This document shows positions 11,801 through 24,725 of a stretch of 64,000 bases of DNA, piece by piece. The stretch comes from Physella acuta (lineage: Eukaryota > Mollusca > Gastropoda > Physidae): contig NW_026731614.1 of assembly GCF_028476545.1 (NCBI RefSeq), forward strand, positions 181,501 through 245,500, given 5' to 3'. Within the stretch, counting starts at the first letter, position 1. The number at the start of each line of letters is the position of its first letter. The notes beneath the pieces were generated by a model that had not been told where the DNA came from, made no database searches, and was given only the letters and a program-made list of their open reading frames with translations. A program made the translations under genes and the position numbers.

Positions 11801-11904
11801 TACTTAGTCACTTAGTCCATCGCTTACCCAAACAGTAATTTCTTTATATCAACAAAATCACTTAATACGCTAGAAAGTAGGGTAAAGGTTATAGGCGATC
11901 CCTG

Positions 11905-12205
11905 TAATCGTGGGGTCGGTTAAACTGTGATCGTGGGATCAGTACCAATGTAATCCTGGGGTCAGTTCCAGTGTAATCGTGGGGTCAGTGACCCAGTGTT
12001 TCTTCCAGACGTCTTTCTCCGGGGGGGGGGGGGGGGGGAAAGGGCACTTGCAATTTTCGGGGAGAGGGGCGGACACTTAAAAAGATATATTTTCTATATA
12101 AATTCCATCTCGTTCGGGGTGGGGGAGGGACGGTAGACTCAGAGATGCCTGGAAGAAACACTGGTGTGATCGTGGGGTCAGTACCAGTGTGTCCGTGGAG
12201 TCAGA
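11905..12205. repeat. Minisatellite, ~24-29 bp, interrupted by a MITE
   Basis: Units with gtgatcgtggggtcagtacc occur at 11905-11993 and resume at 12164-12205. The element at 11994-12163 splits the array. Confidence 0.85.
11994..12163. mobile_element. hAT-like MITE, family A (copy 1)
   Basis: Terminal inverted repeats CAGTGTTTCTTCCAGAC and GCCTGGAAGAAACACTG. The body has G runs and the tttctatataaatt segment shared with other family A copies. The flanking 8-mers are only 5/8 alike (cagtgacc, gtgtgatc), which is ambiguous because the insertion sits inside a tandem repeat. Confidence 0.8.
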
Positions 12206-12425
12206 ATGGTAACGGGATCGAATCCATCCCAGCCGTTCCGCAACTTCCCTTTCATCCGCCTCGCGATGGCATTAAGTTTAACTAAGTTACGCACTGAAAC
12301 GTCCTTGACCGTGATTGTTACGTGACCTAACAACTGTACCGGTTTTAAGTTTCTCCAGACGCGACTATCTTGTCCAGATGGCGGTTAAACATCATCTCAA
12401 GTTATAACTTCAGTGTGTGGAGACA

Positions 12426-12832
12426 GGGGCAACATATGAAAGAGAGGGGGTCTGATACATGGGCAACATCTGGGAGAGGGGGGAGTCTGATACATGGGCA
12501 ACATCTGGGAGAGAGGGGGGTCTGATACATGGGCAACATCTGGGAGAGAGGGGGGTCTGATACATGGGCAACATCTGGGAGAGAGGGGGGTCTGATACAT
12601 GGGCAACATCTGGGAGAGAGGGGGGTCTGATACATGGGCAACATCTGGGAGAGAGGGGGGTCTGATACATGGGCAACATCTGGGAGAGAGGTCTGATACA
12701 TGGGCAACATCTGGAAGAGGGGGGTCTGATACATGGGCAACATCTGGGAGAGGGGGGTCTCATACATGGGCAACATCTGGGAGAGGGGGTCTGATACATG
12801 GGCAACATAGGAGAAAGGGGGTCTCATCTTAC
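12426..12832. repeat. Minisatellite, ~31-35 bp x 12
   Basis: Unit core tctgatacatgggcaacatc followed by a purine stretch (tgggagagaggggg). Long open frames in several phases are repeat artefacts. Confidence 0.95.
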
Positions 12833-13309
12833 TGCCAAGGCTTTGTGCTTGGATTTCTAACACGCAATTATCCAATGGTCTATCAAACTATGGTATAAAG
12901 TTATAATTTCTTCAGTATACATTTAAATATTCTCCACTCGAATACCTTCAAAGCCTAAGATAAAAGCATCCTGGTTTGAAGACATCAAATAAACTGAAAG
13001 CGGATCTAAAGTGAGATTTTTCTCTCAGCGGAATATCAAAACGATCACTAATTTCGTGTAATGTATTTACAAACAATGAATAAAAATGTAGCCTAATGCA
13101 ACTACAAATAATTAATTGCCCTGTGATGTGATTGTTGTTGCATGAGATTTAGTTACACCAGGTACTGGGGCTTTAAGATTTGATATATAGATGGAACATG
13201 GAGTATGGTAAAGTTAGGGGGAATAGGGGGGGGGGGCTTGTTAGCGTCTTACTTCTAGGCTTTGAGAGATTGTATCAGGAACGTTAATTGCCATGTTATA
13301 AAAATTGCT
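12833..13309. other. Unannotated spacer
   Basis: AT-rich unique sequence with a G run at 13226-13237. No gene seen. Confidence 0.5.
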
Positions 13310-13313
13310 ATAT

Positions 13314-13440
13314 GGGGGAATCTATAAACTACGTCACACTACTAGGGTTGGGGGGGGGCTTGGTCTGAATTTCGTGACGATTTGTGACATGTAGAGGGAG
13401 GTGGGTTCAGAAAACGTGACGTCACACTTTGCAACATGAA
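13314..13440. mobile_element. Partial copy of the 'GGGGTCGTCC' element
   Basis: Contains tataaactacgtcacac and later acgtgacgtcacac in the same order as the element at 51717-52138, with G runs between. Only one end is recognisable. Confidence 0.5.
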
Positions 13441-13596
13441 AGCCTTGATCACCAGCCACGTAGTGTTATAGACGACACAGTAACACACATATACACACAT
13501 ACAAACAGACACATTAAAACCGTGTTATATAGCCACGTAGGTCCCTACTGGTTTTGTACTTGATGACTAACAGGACGATATATCGTCACACTCGGT

Positions 13597-13750
13597 TGCC
13601 GGGCAGGATAGCGCATGATTGCTTACTTTACAAGTCCAGAGTTCAAACCCCGGACATACGTCATACATCTGCTGCCTTGTAGTTTTTCGTTGTTGGAAAA
13701 ATGATAGAGATTCTAGATGCAAATCCAGAAAGAAAAGCAGCCTGAAATCG
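13597..13750 (+). mobile_element. SINE family B, forward copy
   Basis: A tRNA-like head (gggcaggatagcgc and box B gagttcaaaccccgg) is followed at 13710-13735 by gcaaatccagaaagaaaagc, the reverse complement of the tail in the copies at 6030 and 19200. Confidence 0.6.
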
Positions 13751-14274
13751 GAAGTTCACGTGCCATAAGGCCCATAATACCTAACAATATTACATTTTAG
13801 AACGAAGAAATTAGTTATTTTAGCCGGGCTTTTAAAATAAATTAGATTTTAGTGCGTTTTAAACAGTTTTTTTTAATTGTACTTAGAGAATTATAATTGT
13901 GTTGGGTGATGAAGGTGTAGATTGGATTCGAACCTTCTATATTTCACGTTAAGTGCTAACCATTCTATAGACACGATACAATCTCTGTCAGTTTAAAGAC
14001 GAGTATGTCTTCACGGGCCGTAGGTCGCACAACAAGTTGACTCTCAATACTTAAATGTGTTTAAGGAAATCACGTCAAAAATTACAATTAAGAGCGAAGT
14101 AGAAGAAGATGATGTTGAAGAAGAACGAAGAAGAAGTCATCATACTGAACTGGCTGATCTGTCAAAGTCGATATAATTGTTCGCGTTAATGTTAGGTACA
14201 AACTAGGGTTAAGGTTAAGACATGGATTAGAATAGGGGCACGATTAATGGTATCGATACCCACAAGTAGAACTT
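13751..14274. other. Unannotated spacer
   Basis: AT-rich with a GAAGAAGA-rich patch at 14098-14140. No gene seen. Confidence 0.5.
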
Positions 14275-14365
14275 GGTACCGTGTGGTTGGGCGGTAGTGT
14301 TCGTACCCTAGTGTGGTAGAGTGGTTCGAATCCTGTTACTTCCTTGTTGCACACACCAGAACCGA
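14275..14365 (+). mobile_element. tRNA-like SINE head
   Basis: Contains tggttgggcggtagtg (box A-like) and agtggttcgaatcctg (box B-like). There is no acceptor-stem pairing, so it is a SINE head and not a tRNA gene. Confidence 0.45.
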
Positions 14366-14490
14366 GTTCTTTTTCTTCTTCTTCGTTCTTAATTATTAGT
14401 GTTGAACGGGATCGAGATTTATCTGCCAGTGGGTTTGAACTCGAGACTTTGTTCGAATTTATCAACCATGAGCTTTCAGAACCGAGTGCT
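14366..14490 (-). mobile_element. SINE family B (short form)
   Basis: Same order as the copy at 5868-6005: cttcttcgttcttaatta, then tttatctgccagtgggtttg, gaactcgagact and atcaaccatgagctt. Confidence 0.6.
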
Positions 14491-15152
14491 TTTACACCTT
14501 TTCCGCATTCCGACCACCACACATTCGCCAGTACAGAAATCGATCTACTCTACTTTACCTGCATTCTTAGTAAGTTCCATGACCCCGCCACTAAAATTCC
14601 GGCGCTAAAAACTAAAAATAGACTAGCGGCAGCTGTCTTGGGGACAAACAAAGATTACCTCATGTCTAACGGATCTTCTTCTTTTTGATTGGACTGCCGA
14701 AACTCAAGACGTCATAAACGTCAAGGTCGGGGGTCAAACAGTGACCTCTGATGACCTCTGGCGTCAGGGATGGGGATGGAGGGGTGTGAAGAATTCTACG
14801 AGACACGCTCGAGTAACCCAACAGCTGATTTCGCGCCGTAAATCTCGGTAAACAAAAAAAGGAAGAATTTACTAGCCCGGTTAGGCGCCCTTCGTTTAAT
14901 GATATAGTGGTTGCTGTTTACAAGGATGGGTGTGGGGGGGGGGGGGGGGAAGAGAGAGGTAGCTATGTAGAGTAGAGTTAGCCCTACCCCCCCCCCCCCA
15001 CCCCCCCACCCCGGGTTACAAGTCTTATAATTAAAATTGTGAAAAAATATATTCAACCTTAAAATTAAAAAAAATCTTTTGAATCAGTATGCTAATAAAA
15101 TGATTAAGCATTTTAAGAAGCCAATTTCGCTATTTAATATAAAAAACACATT
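14491..15152. other. Unannotated spacer with G and C runs
   Basis: No gene seen. G runs at 14933-14949 and C runs at 14986-15011 may come from an unrecognised MITE. Confidence 0.5.
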
Positions 15153-15160
15153 ATAACAGA

Positions 15161-15216
15161 CAGTGGCGGAACTAGAAAAAAAGGGCCACCCCGCAAAAAA
15201 ATTTTTTAGGCCCCCC

Positions 15217-15305
<89 letters not shown>

Positions 15306-16041
15306 TCAAACACTAAATACGAACATAGGATACTCATTGCTGGCCTGTTCGTGTTTTGAGAAATACTTGGGTTTTTTTTTTAATTAAAACAAATTGCATT
15401 ATCATGTCATGTGTGTAAAGTGTATGTACATTAGTCTGTTTTGTGAAAATCAGTTGTATATTATCTCTGCCTTTAGACCTCTAACATCTTATTGGTCAAA
15501 AGAATATATAACATGAAAGCTTTCTGTAAATAATGGTGTCTCGTGTCATGTTTATTTTTATGTTTTTTTTGTATTTATATTATTAATTTTAAATACATTT
15601 TCTTTTTATACAGTGTCATTCTTTAGTAAGTAATTTATAAACAAATAACAATAAAGAGAAGTAATTGCTTTTTAATTAGTTTAGTACAAATCTATTAAAA
15701 GGAGCTTATGAGCATCACTATTTGACTATTTAAAAAAAGGGAAATAAGTCATGGAAGTGGTTTGAACGTTTGCTTATCTTTGATAAGTTTGATTGTAGGA
15801 GAAAGAGGACTCGGCTTTCACAGTGGTTTAAAAACGAAGGAAAAATGAACGTGGGGTGGTGTCTATAGAATAAAGATAATCCAACCGCAGCTACGGTAAT
15901 CTTTTTTTACAAAGTCAAAAATGCAAGAATTTTTTTTAACTATAACAATTTTTTTATGGTCGGCCGTGGGCCCCTAAATGGCATGGGCCCCCCCCCCCCC
16001 CCCGCATTGAGGGGTCTGGCGGCACTGTAGTTCCGCCCCTG
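15161..16041. mobile_element. Non-autonomous hAT-like element, 881 bp
   Basis: Ends CAGTGGCGGAACTA and TAGTTCCGCCCCTG form terminal inverted repeats, and a perfect 8-bp duplication ataacaga flanks them (15153-15160 and 16042-16049). The interior is AT-rich and non-coding, with a (TA)n tract at 15221-15302 and a C run near 15988-16003. A diverged second copy in the opposite orientation lies at 51414-52430. The perfect duplication suggests recent insertion; which transposase mobilises it is unknown. Confidence 0.9.
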
Positions 16042-16247
16042 ATAACAGAGTATCAGTCTTTAAGTTGTAACTAGCATAGTTACGTTCTGTGCTAGAACTG
16101 GTACCAGATGTACAACACCGTAGACAGTTTGAAAGGTTTGAACGTACGTACGGTACGAGTTCAGCTTGTTTCAACTTGCTGGGGATTCAGTGGTGAACAC
16201 ACAGTCGACGGGCTGACTTCACATTGGGTAGTTCTGTGGCGGCGTGG

Positions 16248-16400
16248 TCGTGTGGGTATGTGGTCATGTGACAATGTGGTTATGTGACAATGTGGTCATG
16301 TGACAATGTCGCCACGTGAAAACGTGATCACGTGACAACGTGGTCATGTGACAATGCGGTCAAGTGGCTCTACCAAGTTACATTTTGTCAAGTGAGTCAT
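16248..16400. repeat. Minisatellite, ~16-17 bp x 8
   Basis: Repeats of gtggtcatgtgacaat with gradual drift at both ends. Confidence 0.8.
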
Positions 16401-17180
16401 GTGACACTACACCTGGGATACAATCAATCGAGAACCAACATCTTCTCATTAAAAAAAAACAACGACGTACGCTTAATTAACCCCGTGGCTAATTGACCAT
16501 TTCAATAATGGATTGAAACTAAAAGACCCGCCGCGTTGCCATTAAGCGAACCTTGTCATTACCCCACGCCATCTCCCCACTAAACGACAGCGGCCCAATT
16601 TAGATCTCACCCCGGATCACGTGGGCCAGCCGTTTACCGTTAGCATTGCAGTCTCGCTCAACCTTGACGCTAGAGATGGGAGGGGGGGGGATGATATGAT
16701 GGACGGGGGGGGGGGGGTAGAGAAACCCCACCCCCCAGGAGACAACACTGACCTTGATGCCGGCCTCAGCTGGTGGGGGGACGTGACCAGCGCTCGGGTC
16801 AGAATGACAGCACGCGGTCAAGGTCGATGGGTGCTCGAGATGCTGGTCATCGCGTGCTGGACCCAGCGCCCGAGAGGGTGCGATAGGTTTCACGTGTCGG
16901 CGCACGTGCATTGAGGTGCTTGAGTGTGAGCAGAGTATTTCGGTGCATGTAAGGTGAAGGACAGATGGGTCCACTAGACGTAGGAGGTGAGTTTTTATCA
17001 CGTGGTTTCGTCGTACCACGGAGACGAGGTTAAATATGGGATTTGATTTAAACAGGTGGTTTGTGGGATATGATTTAAACAGGGGGATTAAGGGATATGA
17101 TTTAGATGTCGGATTACGGAATACGATCTAAATGGTGGATTATAAAACATTATTTAACTGAAGGATTTAATGGGTTGATT
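16401..17180. other. Unannotated spacer
   Basis: No gene supported. Short G runs occur at 16681-16720, and a degenerate ggatatgatttaaac(a)gg repeat at 17035-17165. Confidence 0.5.
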
Positions 17181-17184
17181 GTGT

Positions 17185-18043
17185 AAAAATGTCTGTTCCA
17201 TTAAACCTACCAGGTTATGTCTGTACCATTAAACCTACCAGAATATGTCCATTAAACCTACCAGAATATGTCCATTAAACCTACCAGGTTATGTCTGTAC
17301 CATTAAACCTACCAGGATATGCCTGTACCATTAAACCTACCAGAATATGTCCATTAAACCTACCAGAGTATGTCCATTAAACCTACCAGGTTATGTCTGT
17401 ACCATTAAACCTACCAGGATATGCCTGTACCATTAAACCTACCAGAATATGTCCATTAAACCTACCAGAATATGTCCATTAAACCTACCAGGATATGCCT
17501 GTTCCATTAAACCTACCAGGATATGCCTGTACCATTAAACCTACCAGAATATGTCCATTAAACCTACCAGAGTATGTCCATTAAACCTACCAGGATATGC
17601 CTGTTCCATTAAACCTACCAGGATATGCCTGTACCATTAAACCTACCAGAATATGTCCATTAAACCTACCAGAATATGTCCATTAAACCTACCAGGATAT
17701 GTTCATTAAACCTACCAGGATATGCCTGTTCCATTAAACCTACCAGGATATGTCCATTAAACCTACCAGGTTATGTCTGTACCATTAAACCTACCAGGAT
17801 ATGCCTGTTCCATTAAACCTACCAGAATATTCCATTAAACCTACCAGGATATGCCTGTTCCATTAAACCTACCAGGATATGCCTGTTCCATTAAACCTAC
17901 CTGGATATGCCTGTTCCATTAAACCTACCAGGATATGACTATTCCATTAAACCTACCAGGATATGCCTGTTGTATTAAACCTACCAGAATATTCCATTAA
18001 ACCTACCAGGATATGCCTGTTCTATTAAACCTACCCGGATACA
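17185..18043. repeat. Minisatellite with 22- and 28-bp units, ~34 copies
   Basis: Core ccattaaacctaccaggata. Short units are joined by tgt and long ones by tgcctgtt / tgtctgta. The two types alternate, giving higher-order patterns. Confidence 0.93.
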
Positions 18044-18119
18044 TCCGGCATATTAAAAAAAGGACACAATAATGTATTCAAAAAGCAGGTGGCTGATTAC
18101 ACAGAACTTCGCTTGTCTT

Positions 18120-18290
18120 TTGAATTATACATTTTAACACACAGACTACACATAGAACATTTTAACACACAGACTAAACATAGAGCAATTTAGCACACAG
18201 ATTACACATAGAATATTTTAACACACAGACTACACATAGACCATTTTAACACACAGACTACACATAAAACATTTTAGCACAAACATATAA
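18120..18290. repeat. Minisatellite, ~29 bp x 6
   Basis: Core acacacagactacacataga followed by acatttta. Confidence 0.85.
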
Positions 18291-19125
18291 CAAACAGAGT
18301 ACAAACTAAAAACTCATCTAATTTAAATTTGACAGCAAAAAAGATAGATTACATAAAAAATTATTTCCACTGAACTGGATGACTGCGACTTATCAACATA
18401 CAATTTTAGTCACCAAAAGTTAAACACATCGGCCAACACCGAGCTATGAGATGTGTTTTAAAGTTTATTTTTCCTCACAAACTCACAATATTTTTAAAAC
18501 ACAATTTTTTTTATCTACTCCGCGCTCTACGTGTCCAGGCTTAGTATTTTATTGCCCCCGCGTTTTTAAATTTAGCCGGTCTTGTAGAGAAAAAAAAAAA
18601 GTCTTTATTGTTTTCCGCATGGGGAACTCTGCAACGCCTAGTGGCAGATCTCTATAGAAAATATCGGTTAGTACGTCACAGGTAAGGGGAGCTACTCCTA
18701 TCTAACGGAGCGGTTCTCGTGTTTTAAATCTAATAAACCTGAACTATTATTAAAAAAAAATATTGCTTAAGGTTAAAGGTTTGTGATTTAAAAAATATTT
18801 TAAACAATATTTAAATTTTAAAACTAGCTATTAAAATTTTTTAAACATGTATAAAGCCGAGTGTATTTTTTTAAAGCTTCGATTTTGTGACCTTCACTCA
18901 GGAGAAGCGGCATTGTACCAGATAGTGCTAGGTACGGGTTAAAGCTGGGTGGACTCAAGAACGTGAAAATTAAGGTTAAGTTGGCTTGATCTACTATTCG
19001 ACCCCGCTATCGATTATACAGAAAAACTTAAAGCAATTGATTTTCTCTATTGATTTTTTTTTTTGTGTCCAGCATTTCGAAATAAAAGCGATGGTTAATT
19101 TTTAATAGACTTTACTAGAAGCTAT
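18291..19125. other. Unannotated spacer
   Basis: AT-rich; no gene or element recognised. Confidence 0.5.
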
Positions 19126-19128
19126 ATG

Positions 19129-19198
<70 letters not shown>
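19126..19198. repeat. (TA)n microsatellite
   Basis: About 70 bp of TA dinucleotides. Confidence 0.95.
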
Positions 19199-19199
<1 letters not shown>

Positions 19200-19200
<1 letters not shown>

Positions 19201-19412
19201 CGTGATTCAGCTTGCTTTTCTTTCTGGATTTGCTTCCATAGCCTTTGTCCATCCAAGACCAAACTACAGGCTGCAGTTGTTTGATTTTGGAGTTGTCTCT
19301 CCTAGATGGGTTGTTGTCCCCAGCTATCGAGACTTATGAGCCCGCGGGTTCAAACTCGGACTTTGCGGTTTAGCAATCAAGAGCTTTACCGACCCGACCA
19401 CGCCGACACCTT
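19200..19412 (-). mobile_element. SINE family B, most complete copy
   Basis: Tail cttttctttctggatttgct, middle gttgtctctcctagatgggt and ctgtcccca-like segment. It ends with a reversed tRNA head containing gggttcaaactcgg (box B) and accgacccgaccacgcc (box A). An adjoining (TA)n tract lies at the tail end. Confidence 0.72.
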
Positions 19413-20914
19413 GAAGATTTACAAACTGGTTGTATGTAACGAGCAGGACCCTATTATCCACCACCACCAGACCCCCCGACCCGACCCCATCCCGACCTCC
19501 CCCCCCCACCCCACCACTACCAACACTGCCCCGTACCCACAACATCATCGCACCCCCACAACAACCACCAGACCCACACCCCGACCCCCTTACCACCACC
19601 ACGACAACCAGCAGACCCCTACACACATGACCACCACCCCCCACCCTCCCTGGAGTGTGAACCGTTCTAGAACTAATCTCTGACAGCACCCGAGGACGGC
19701 TCGGTATCATTAAGTGTCAGCACATTTAGATCAAAACAATCCAGCCTAGCTTTCCCCCCCCCCCCCCCCACCCTACCCCAGCATAACCCCACCCCGCCCC
19801 ACAACATTAAGTCCCCCAAAAGAATCAGCCAATAACAAACAAGAAACCGTTAGAATACCAGAACCCCCCCCCCCCCTCCCTTCCCCGTCCCACCCCAACA
19901 ACGCAGCTCTGGTAATCATTTTACCGTTAGAATATTCCCCCTCCCCCCTCCTACCCAGTATACCTTATACCTGAACCGTTACCCGACAACAGCTACCTGA
20001 GTTCACCTGCCAGCCCCCCCCCCCCCCCTCGCAGAATGTACCGTTATCCTTAGCAGACCAGAACCGTCTTGCCCCGTGCGTCTAAGACTCGACACGTTTC
20101 TGATTTTTTTTCTATTCTCTGTCAGATTTTTTTTTTTTGTTCCATTAAAAAAAAATGATTCTAGCTGGTATTTTATCTTGCCATGCTTTCAGGACTTGTC
20201 AGATGTAGAGGACTGGTCCTAGAGAGGACACGGCGAGGACTTCCAACATGCCCGGCCGTTATATGTGAGTTGGATATGTTACGTTATGTTATATTATGTG
20301 TGCCTTATCAGCTGTGTGTTACGTGATTCTAAAAACCTGTAGCAACTGTTTTCACCTGTTATTTCTGCATGTTCTCTTTTTCCTCCCAATTCCCGGCCTT
20401 TGTCTATCATAAGCATTAGAGTTAATTAATGCATTTAATTAATATAGTTAATTACTGCAGTCTTGACGAAGCTTCAGTACTAAACATCGCGACATTGATA
20501 TTTGTTGTAATATTATTCGTGATAGTTACATACACATTGGTGGATCTGTTACTAAGTCAAATTATTTAGTGATCAGCATATTACTTCATACTTGTTAGAT
20601 TAAGATTTAGACAATAGCAAAATGGCATGATGCAATGATAATTATGACTTTGCATTGTTTTCTATTATGACTTCATCCGAGTAACTGTGACGTCACACTT
20701 GTCAGTTGGCTGAAATCTTTTGTCAGGTGTCTAATAGTGTTAACATTTGTCTTACTATGTTAATCCGCTTAGTGGTTTAATGCCAACGGTATATCAAATA
20801 GCACGTGATCTCAGAAAGTCTGCATGGTAATCGTCTATGGTCGATTGTTTTGATTGTTAACCATGTGAGTTCAATAATTTTTTATTTACAAGTTCACTAC
20901 CGGTTTGCGTTAGG
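19413..20914. other. Unannotated spacer, C-rich then AT-rich
   Basis: CCACC-type low complexity at 19455-19665 and C runs at 19750-19770, 19865-19878 and 20012-20028. The open frames here are compositional. The rest is AT-rich without a gene. Confidence 0.5.
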
Positions 20915-21113
<199 letters not shown>

Positions 21114-21533
21114 TTCATAAACTAAGACCCTCCATTATGTACAAACGAGCCTAAACTACGTACGCCAGTCCTCCCTACCGCCCCCCCCCCCCCCCACACA
21201 CATACACACACGGTCCCAGCCACAAAACAAAACTGGCCTGAAATAACTGCCAGACCAGGCACTTGTCTTGATTTGACCGCTCTGACGTCACACACCCTAC
21301 GTTGTTTCTACCAAAATTAGCAGCACGTGCTCAAATCGATTGGTTGATTGTTTACACCGGAAGGAGTATAGGTGGCGCTGAGGGGAAGGGGGAGGGGTGT
21401 GGGTGGTTTCAGCACCTGCAGGATTAGGGTCAACTTTTGCAGACCTGAGGGTCAAGATTTGTTGACCGATTGCCTGGCTGTGGTCAGGTGGTTGGTCAGT
21501 TGTCAGATGACGTATGGCAGTAACGTATAGGAC
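21114..21533. other. Unannotated spacer
   Basis: C run at 21180-21195; otherwise nothing recognised. Confidence 0.5.
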
Positions 21534-21935
21534 AGGGGGGTACCACGTGACAATAAAAGTAAAAAATGTAAAGTACCATTTCGATTCTTGTGAAGGGCAG
21601 GTGAAGTAGAGCTCACATGTTTCTGTGATCTCGGCATAAGCAGGAATGGTGTGGTTCGTAGTATAGGACGGGGGGGGGGGAATACCAAGTGAAAATAATA
21701 GTAAGAAATGTAAAGTATCATTTCGATTATTGTGAAGGGCAGGTGAAGTAGATCTCACCTGTTTCTGTGAGTGACCTTGGCATAAACAGGAATGGTGTGG
21801 TCAGTACTATGCCCAGCCGACTTTACTTTCCACAACGTTTGGTGGACTCAGGGACGTGCTTATACTCAATCAGGGGCCCGAACTCAAGACTGTTAGGTCA
21901 GTAGTTGAATGCTCTACCATTCGACCACGCCGAAC
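21534..21935 (-). mobile_element. SINE family A with a duplicated tail
   Basis: About 128 bp, including a C/G tract, taaagta(c/t)catttcgatt and the SINE tail ggtgaagtaga(g/t)ctcac, occur twice in tandem (21534-21660, 21664-21800). After the second copy the SINE continues through ggtggactcagggacgtg to a reversed tRNA head with box B gcccgaactcaagact and box A ctaccattcgaccacgcc. Confidence 0.75.
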
Positions 21936-22965
21936 CTTAGTGACACATATCGCAGCAGCTAAACTTTATCTCGCCACACCAGCTTATGCTTTTGTTTATG
22001 TGTAGAGCATACACACATACACACATACACCAACCCATACCCCAAACTCCACTACCCCCCCCCCCTCCCTCCCCCATACCACCCTACAACTACCACGCGA
22101 AACAAGAAATTCAAAATACTTGGACGTCACATTTACACCACCCTACTACTGCATCCTCCAAGTGTCTAAAACTTTTCGTCACAAATATAACACCCCCACC
22201 CCAATCGCTAAACGAGTGACGCCATTCACATTCGAACTTCAAAGACAATGTTTATTCCAATCATAATATAAACCGCACAGCAGTGCCTGACTTTCCAGAG
22301 CTTATAGTCTGGAAACCACCTAAAGCAAACTATCGTTTTACACACACAACAAACATTACCCCCTCCCCAAACACACACACACACACACACTATTAACATT
22401 TTTTTAAAATTGCTGAAGTGCTTCACTTTTCCTGATTTTCCTGAATCAGCCCCTTAAATATTTTGTAAAAAAAAAAATTTAAAATAAAATAATGCACCAG
22501 TTTAAAAATAGCCTCTCGCGGTTCTAGAACGGTGGCCAGTCTTACCTGTACAGGTGCGTATTGGTACCTGACGGCCGTGTGACCCGGTGCAGTGGCAGGC
22601 GGTCTCGCCCGACGCGACGCTTGCCTGGCATGCCAGCCGGCCAATCGCAGACCGGCTAACGGTTCCAGAACTTCCTGCAGCTAACGGTTCTGGTTCCAGG
22701 CCGGCGTGTTTACCTGGGCTGTTTCACCTGGGCTGGGAGGGGGGTGCGACGGAGGTGGGGGTCAAAGCATGACAGATATGACACGCTTGATTTCGGCATT
22801 TCGCGACCAGGGACAACTCGAGGTCGGTGCTGCGGCTAGATGACCCGTGTGACGTCATAGACTGGGCAAGTAAGTTTTTGTTTTCCGCCGTTATATATTT
22901 TAATTACTTTTCCGTGTACGGGTTGGATTGTATTGTTGTGTTTGTTTTGACCCCGGTGTTAAGGT
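21936..22965. other. Unannotated spacer with a CpG-rich patch
   Basis: (CA)n near 22370-22390. The 22560-22860 stretch is GC- and CpG-rich with a ccaatcgcag segment. No supported gene. Confidence 0.45.
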
Positions 22966-23275
22966 AGTTCAGGGGTCGGCATTTGACCCCTGCGTTAAGG
23001 TAGTTCAGGGGTCGGCATTGTTGTGAGTAGTTTTATTTGACCCCAGTGTTAAGGTAGTTCAGGGGTCGGTATTTGACCCCTGCGTTAAGGTAGTTCAGGA
23101 GTCGGCATTGTTGTGAGTAGTTTTATTTGACCCCAGTGTTAAGGTAGTTCAGGGGTCGGCATTTGACCCCTGCGTTAAGGTAGTTCAGTGGGTCAGCATC
23201 GCTGTGACCCAAGTGGTAGGGTAATTCAGGGGGTCGACATTTGACCCCTGCGTCAAGGTAGTTCAGGGGTCACTA
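22966..23275. repeat. Composite minisatellite, ~36 and ~60 bp units
   Basis: Core gttaaggtagttcaggggtc repeated about eight times, alternating between atttgacccctgc and ttgtgagtagttttatttgac linkers. The alternation gives a higher-order unit of about 90 bp. Confidence 0.88.
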
Positions 23276-24725
23276 CTACCGACTCTCAACGAATAATTGC
23301 GGCCCTGTATATAAGTCTAGAATTGTGTTACCTACGTAGCATTGAAAGAACTGTGCATATTATAACAAGTGTTTCCCGTGCATACTCTCCAGTAGAAAGC
23401 ACTAACAAATCTTTGTTTACTTGTAGGGTTTGTAGACCAAAACGATTCCCTACTGCGTTAGTTGAGAGAAACAAGGGAAGAGAGAGAGGGGGGGGGTGTC
23501 TCACGCTAGTAACGACTGTTGCTTGTTGTGTTTTAGATGCTAAGTGTAACTAGGTGCTAATACAGAATACTTGCATGCTGTATGTAATTGAATGCTACCT
23601 GTAACTGTAGGCTACCTCTGAATTTTTGCTACCGTTGGTTGTATGGCGAGTAAATTGTACTACACTTAATGCCAGTGTAATTTTACTGTATGATGTGTTT
23701 TTATAGACGCGTGTGTCTCATTAAGATAGCTAACTATTTATTGCGCTTGCTAATAAAAGTGAGATTTTAAAGATGCTAAAGTTGCACTAACAATATACAC
23801 ACTGGTTTTTGCGAGGTTATAGTTACACACAGATACAGCCGTTGCTAGTTTTACTTGCCTCAGTACTCACGAGCAAAATACACGATAAATTAGACTACAT
23901 ACTTGCTAGCTTAAGCTTTATAATAGTGATACCTTTGGCTATATGCGTGCTACTTTCGGCAACATACTTGCTTAAGATTATGTTCAAGCTACCTACTAGA
24001 TCTAAATGCGTGCTACCCAAAGCTGTACTATTTCAGCAACAAAACCACTAATAATAATATAAAAAACAACGCAGCTTTAGTGGACCGCGGGGTTAAAAAC
24101 TATCACTAATTTCACTACAATCATCACTAATTTCTTCCAAACACCTCACCAGCAAATCCCCACACCTTCTCCACACACCCCCACACACCCCCATTGTTCA
24201 AGCACGAAAAGAAACGGCCGCGCGTTGGCCTCTCTTTGCCGTCTGATTGATTTTATCATCAACAATCGATTGACGGCCGGATCAAGCAATAACCTTAGGC
24301 GTCAGCGGCTTACCTTGACGCGGAGTCAGAACAAAAGACCAAACGAGATCGCTTTCAATTTTCCCCTCCCTACACCCCCCCCCCCCCCCAGCGTCAGGCT
24401 CGCGCGTTTGTTGTTCGGGATAAATTGATTGTTTGCTTTTAATTGCAACACTCTGTTTACCCAATTTAACCACAGTGAGTTAAGTGTTCTCATAAATCAT
24501 AAGAACACAGATTAGTTTGGCTTCTGTGACGAGTTGGGCAGATAATTTATCCCCGGGGAGGGGGGGGAGGGATTTGTGCAACTGTGCGATTTAGTTGACA
24601 TGGGGAGGGGGGGAGCACGCAACCAAATGTGCAATAACCAAAAGTGCGAGAACTTGTGCAGCCGTGTGATGGCTTTACGTGGGCAGACGACGTACGGGTC
24701 AGCAGAAGTGACAGCTACTGTAGAG
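23276..24725. other. Unannotated spacer
   Basis: A weak array of 'gctacctgtaact'-like segments lies near 23575-23640, and C/G runs at 24373-24390 and 24558-24570. No gene supported. Confidence 0.5.

Noticed and set aside
19306-19710. Pro/Thr-rich or Gly-rich gene at 19.3-19.7 kb
   Set aside because: Starts inside a SINE and continues in CCACC low-complexity DNA.
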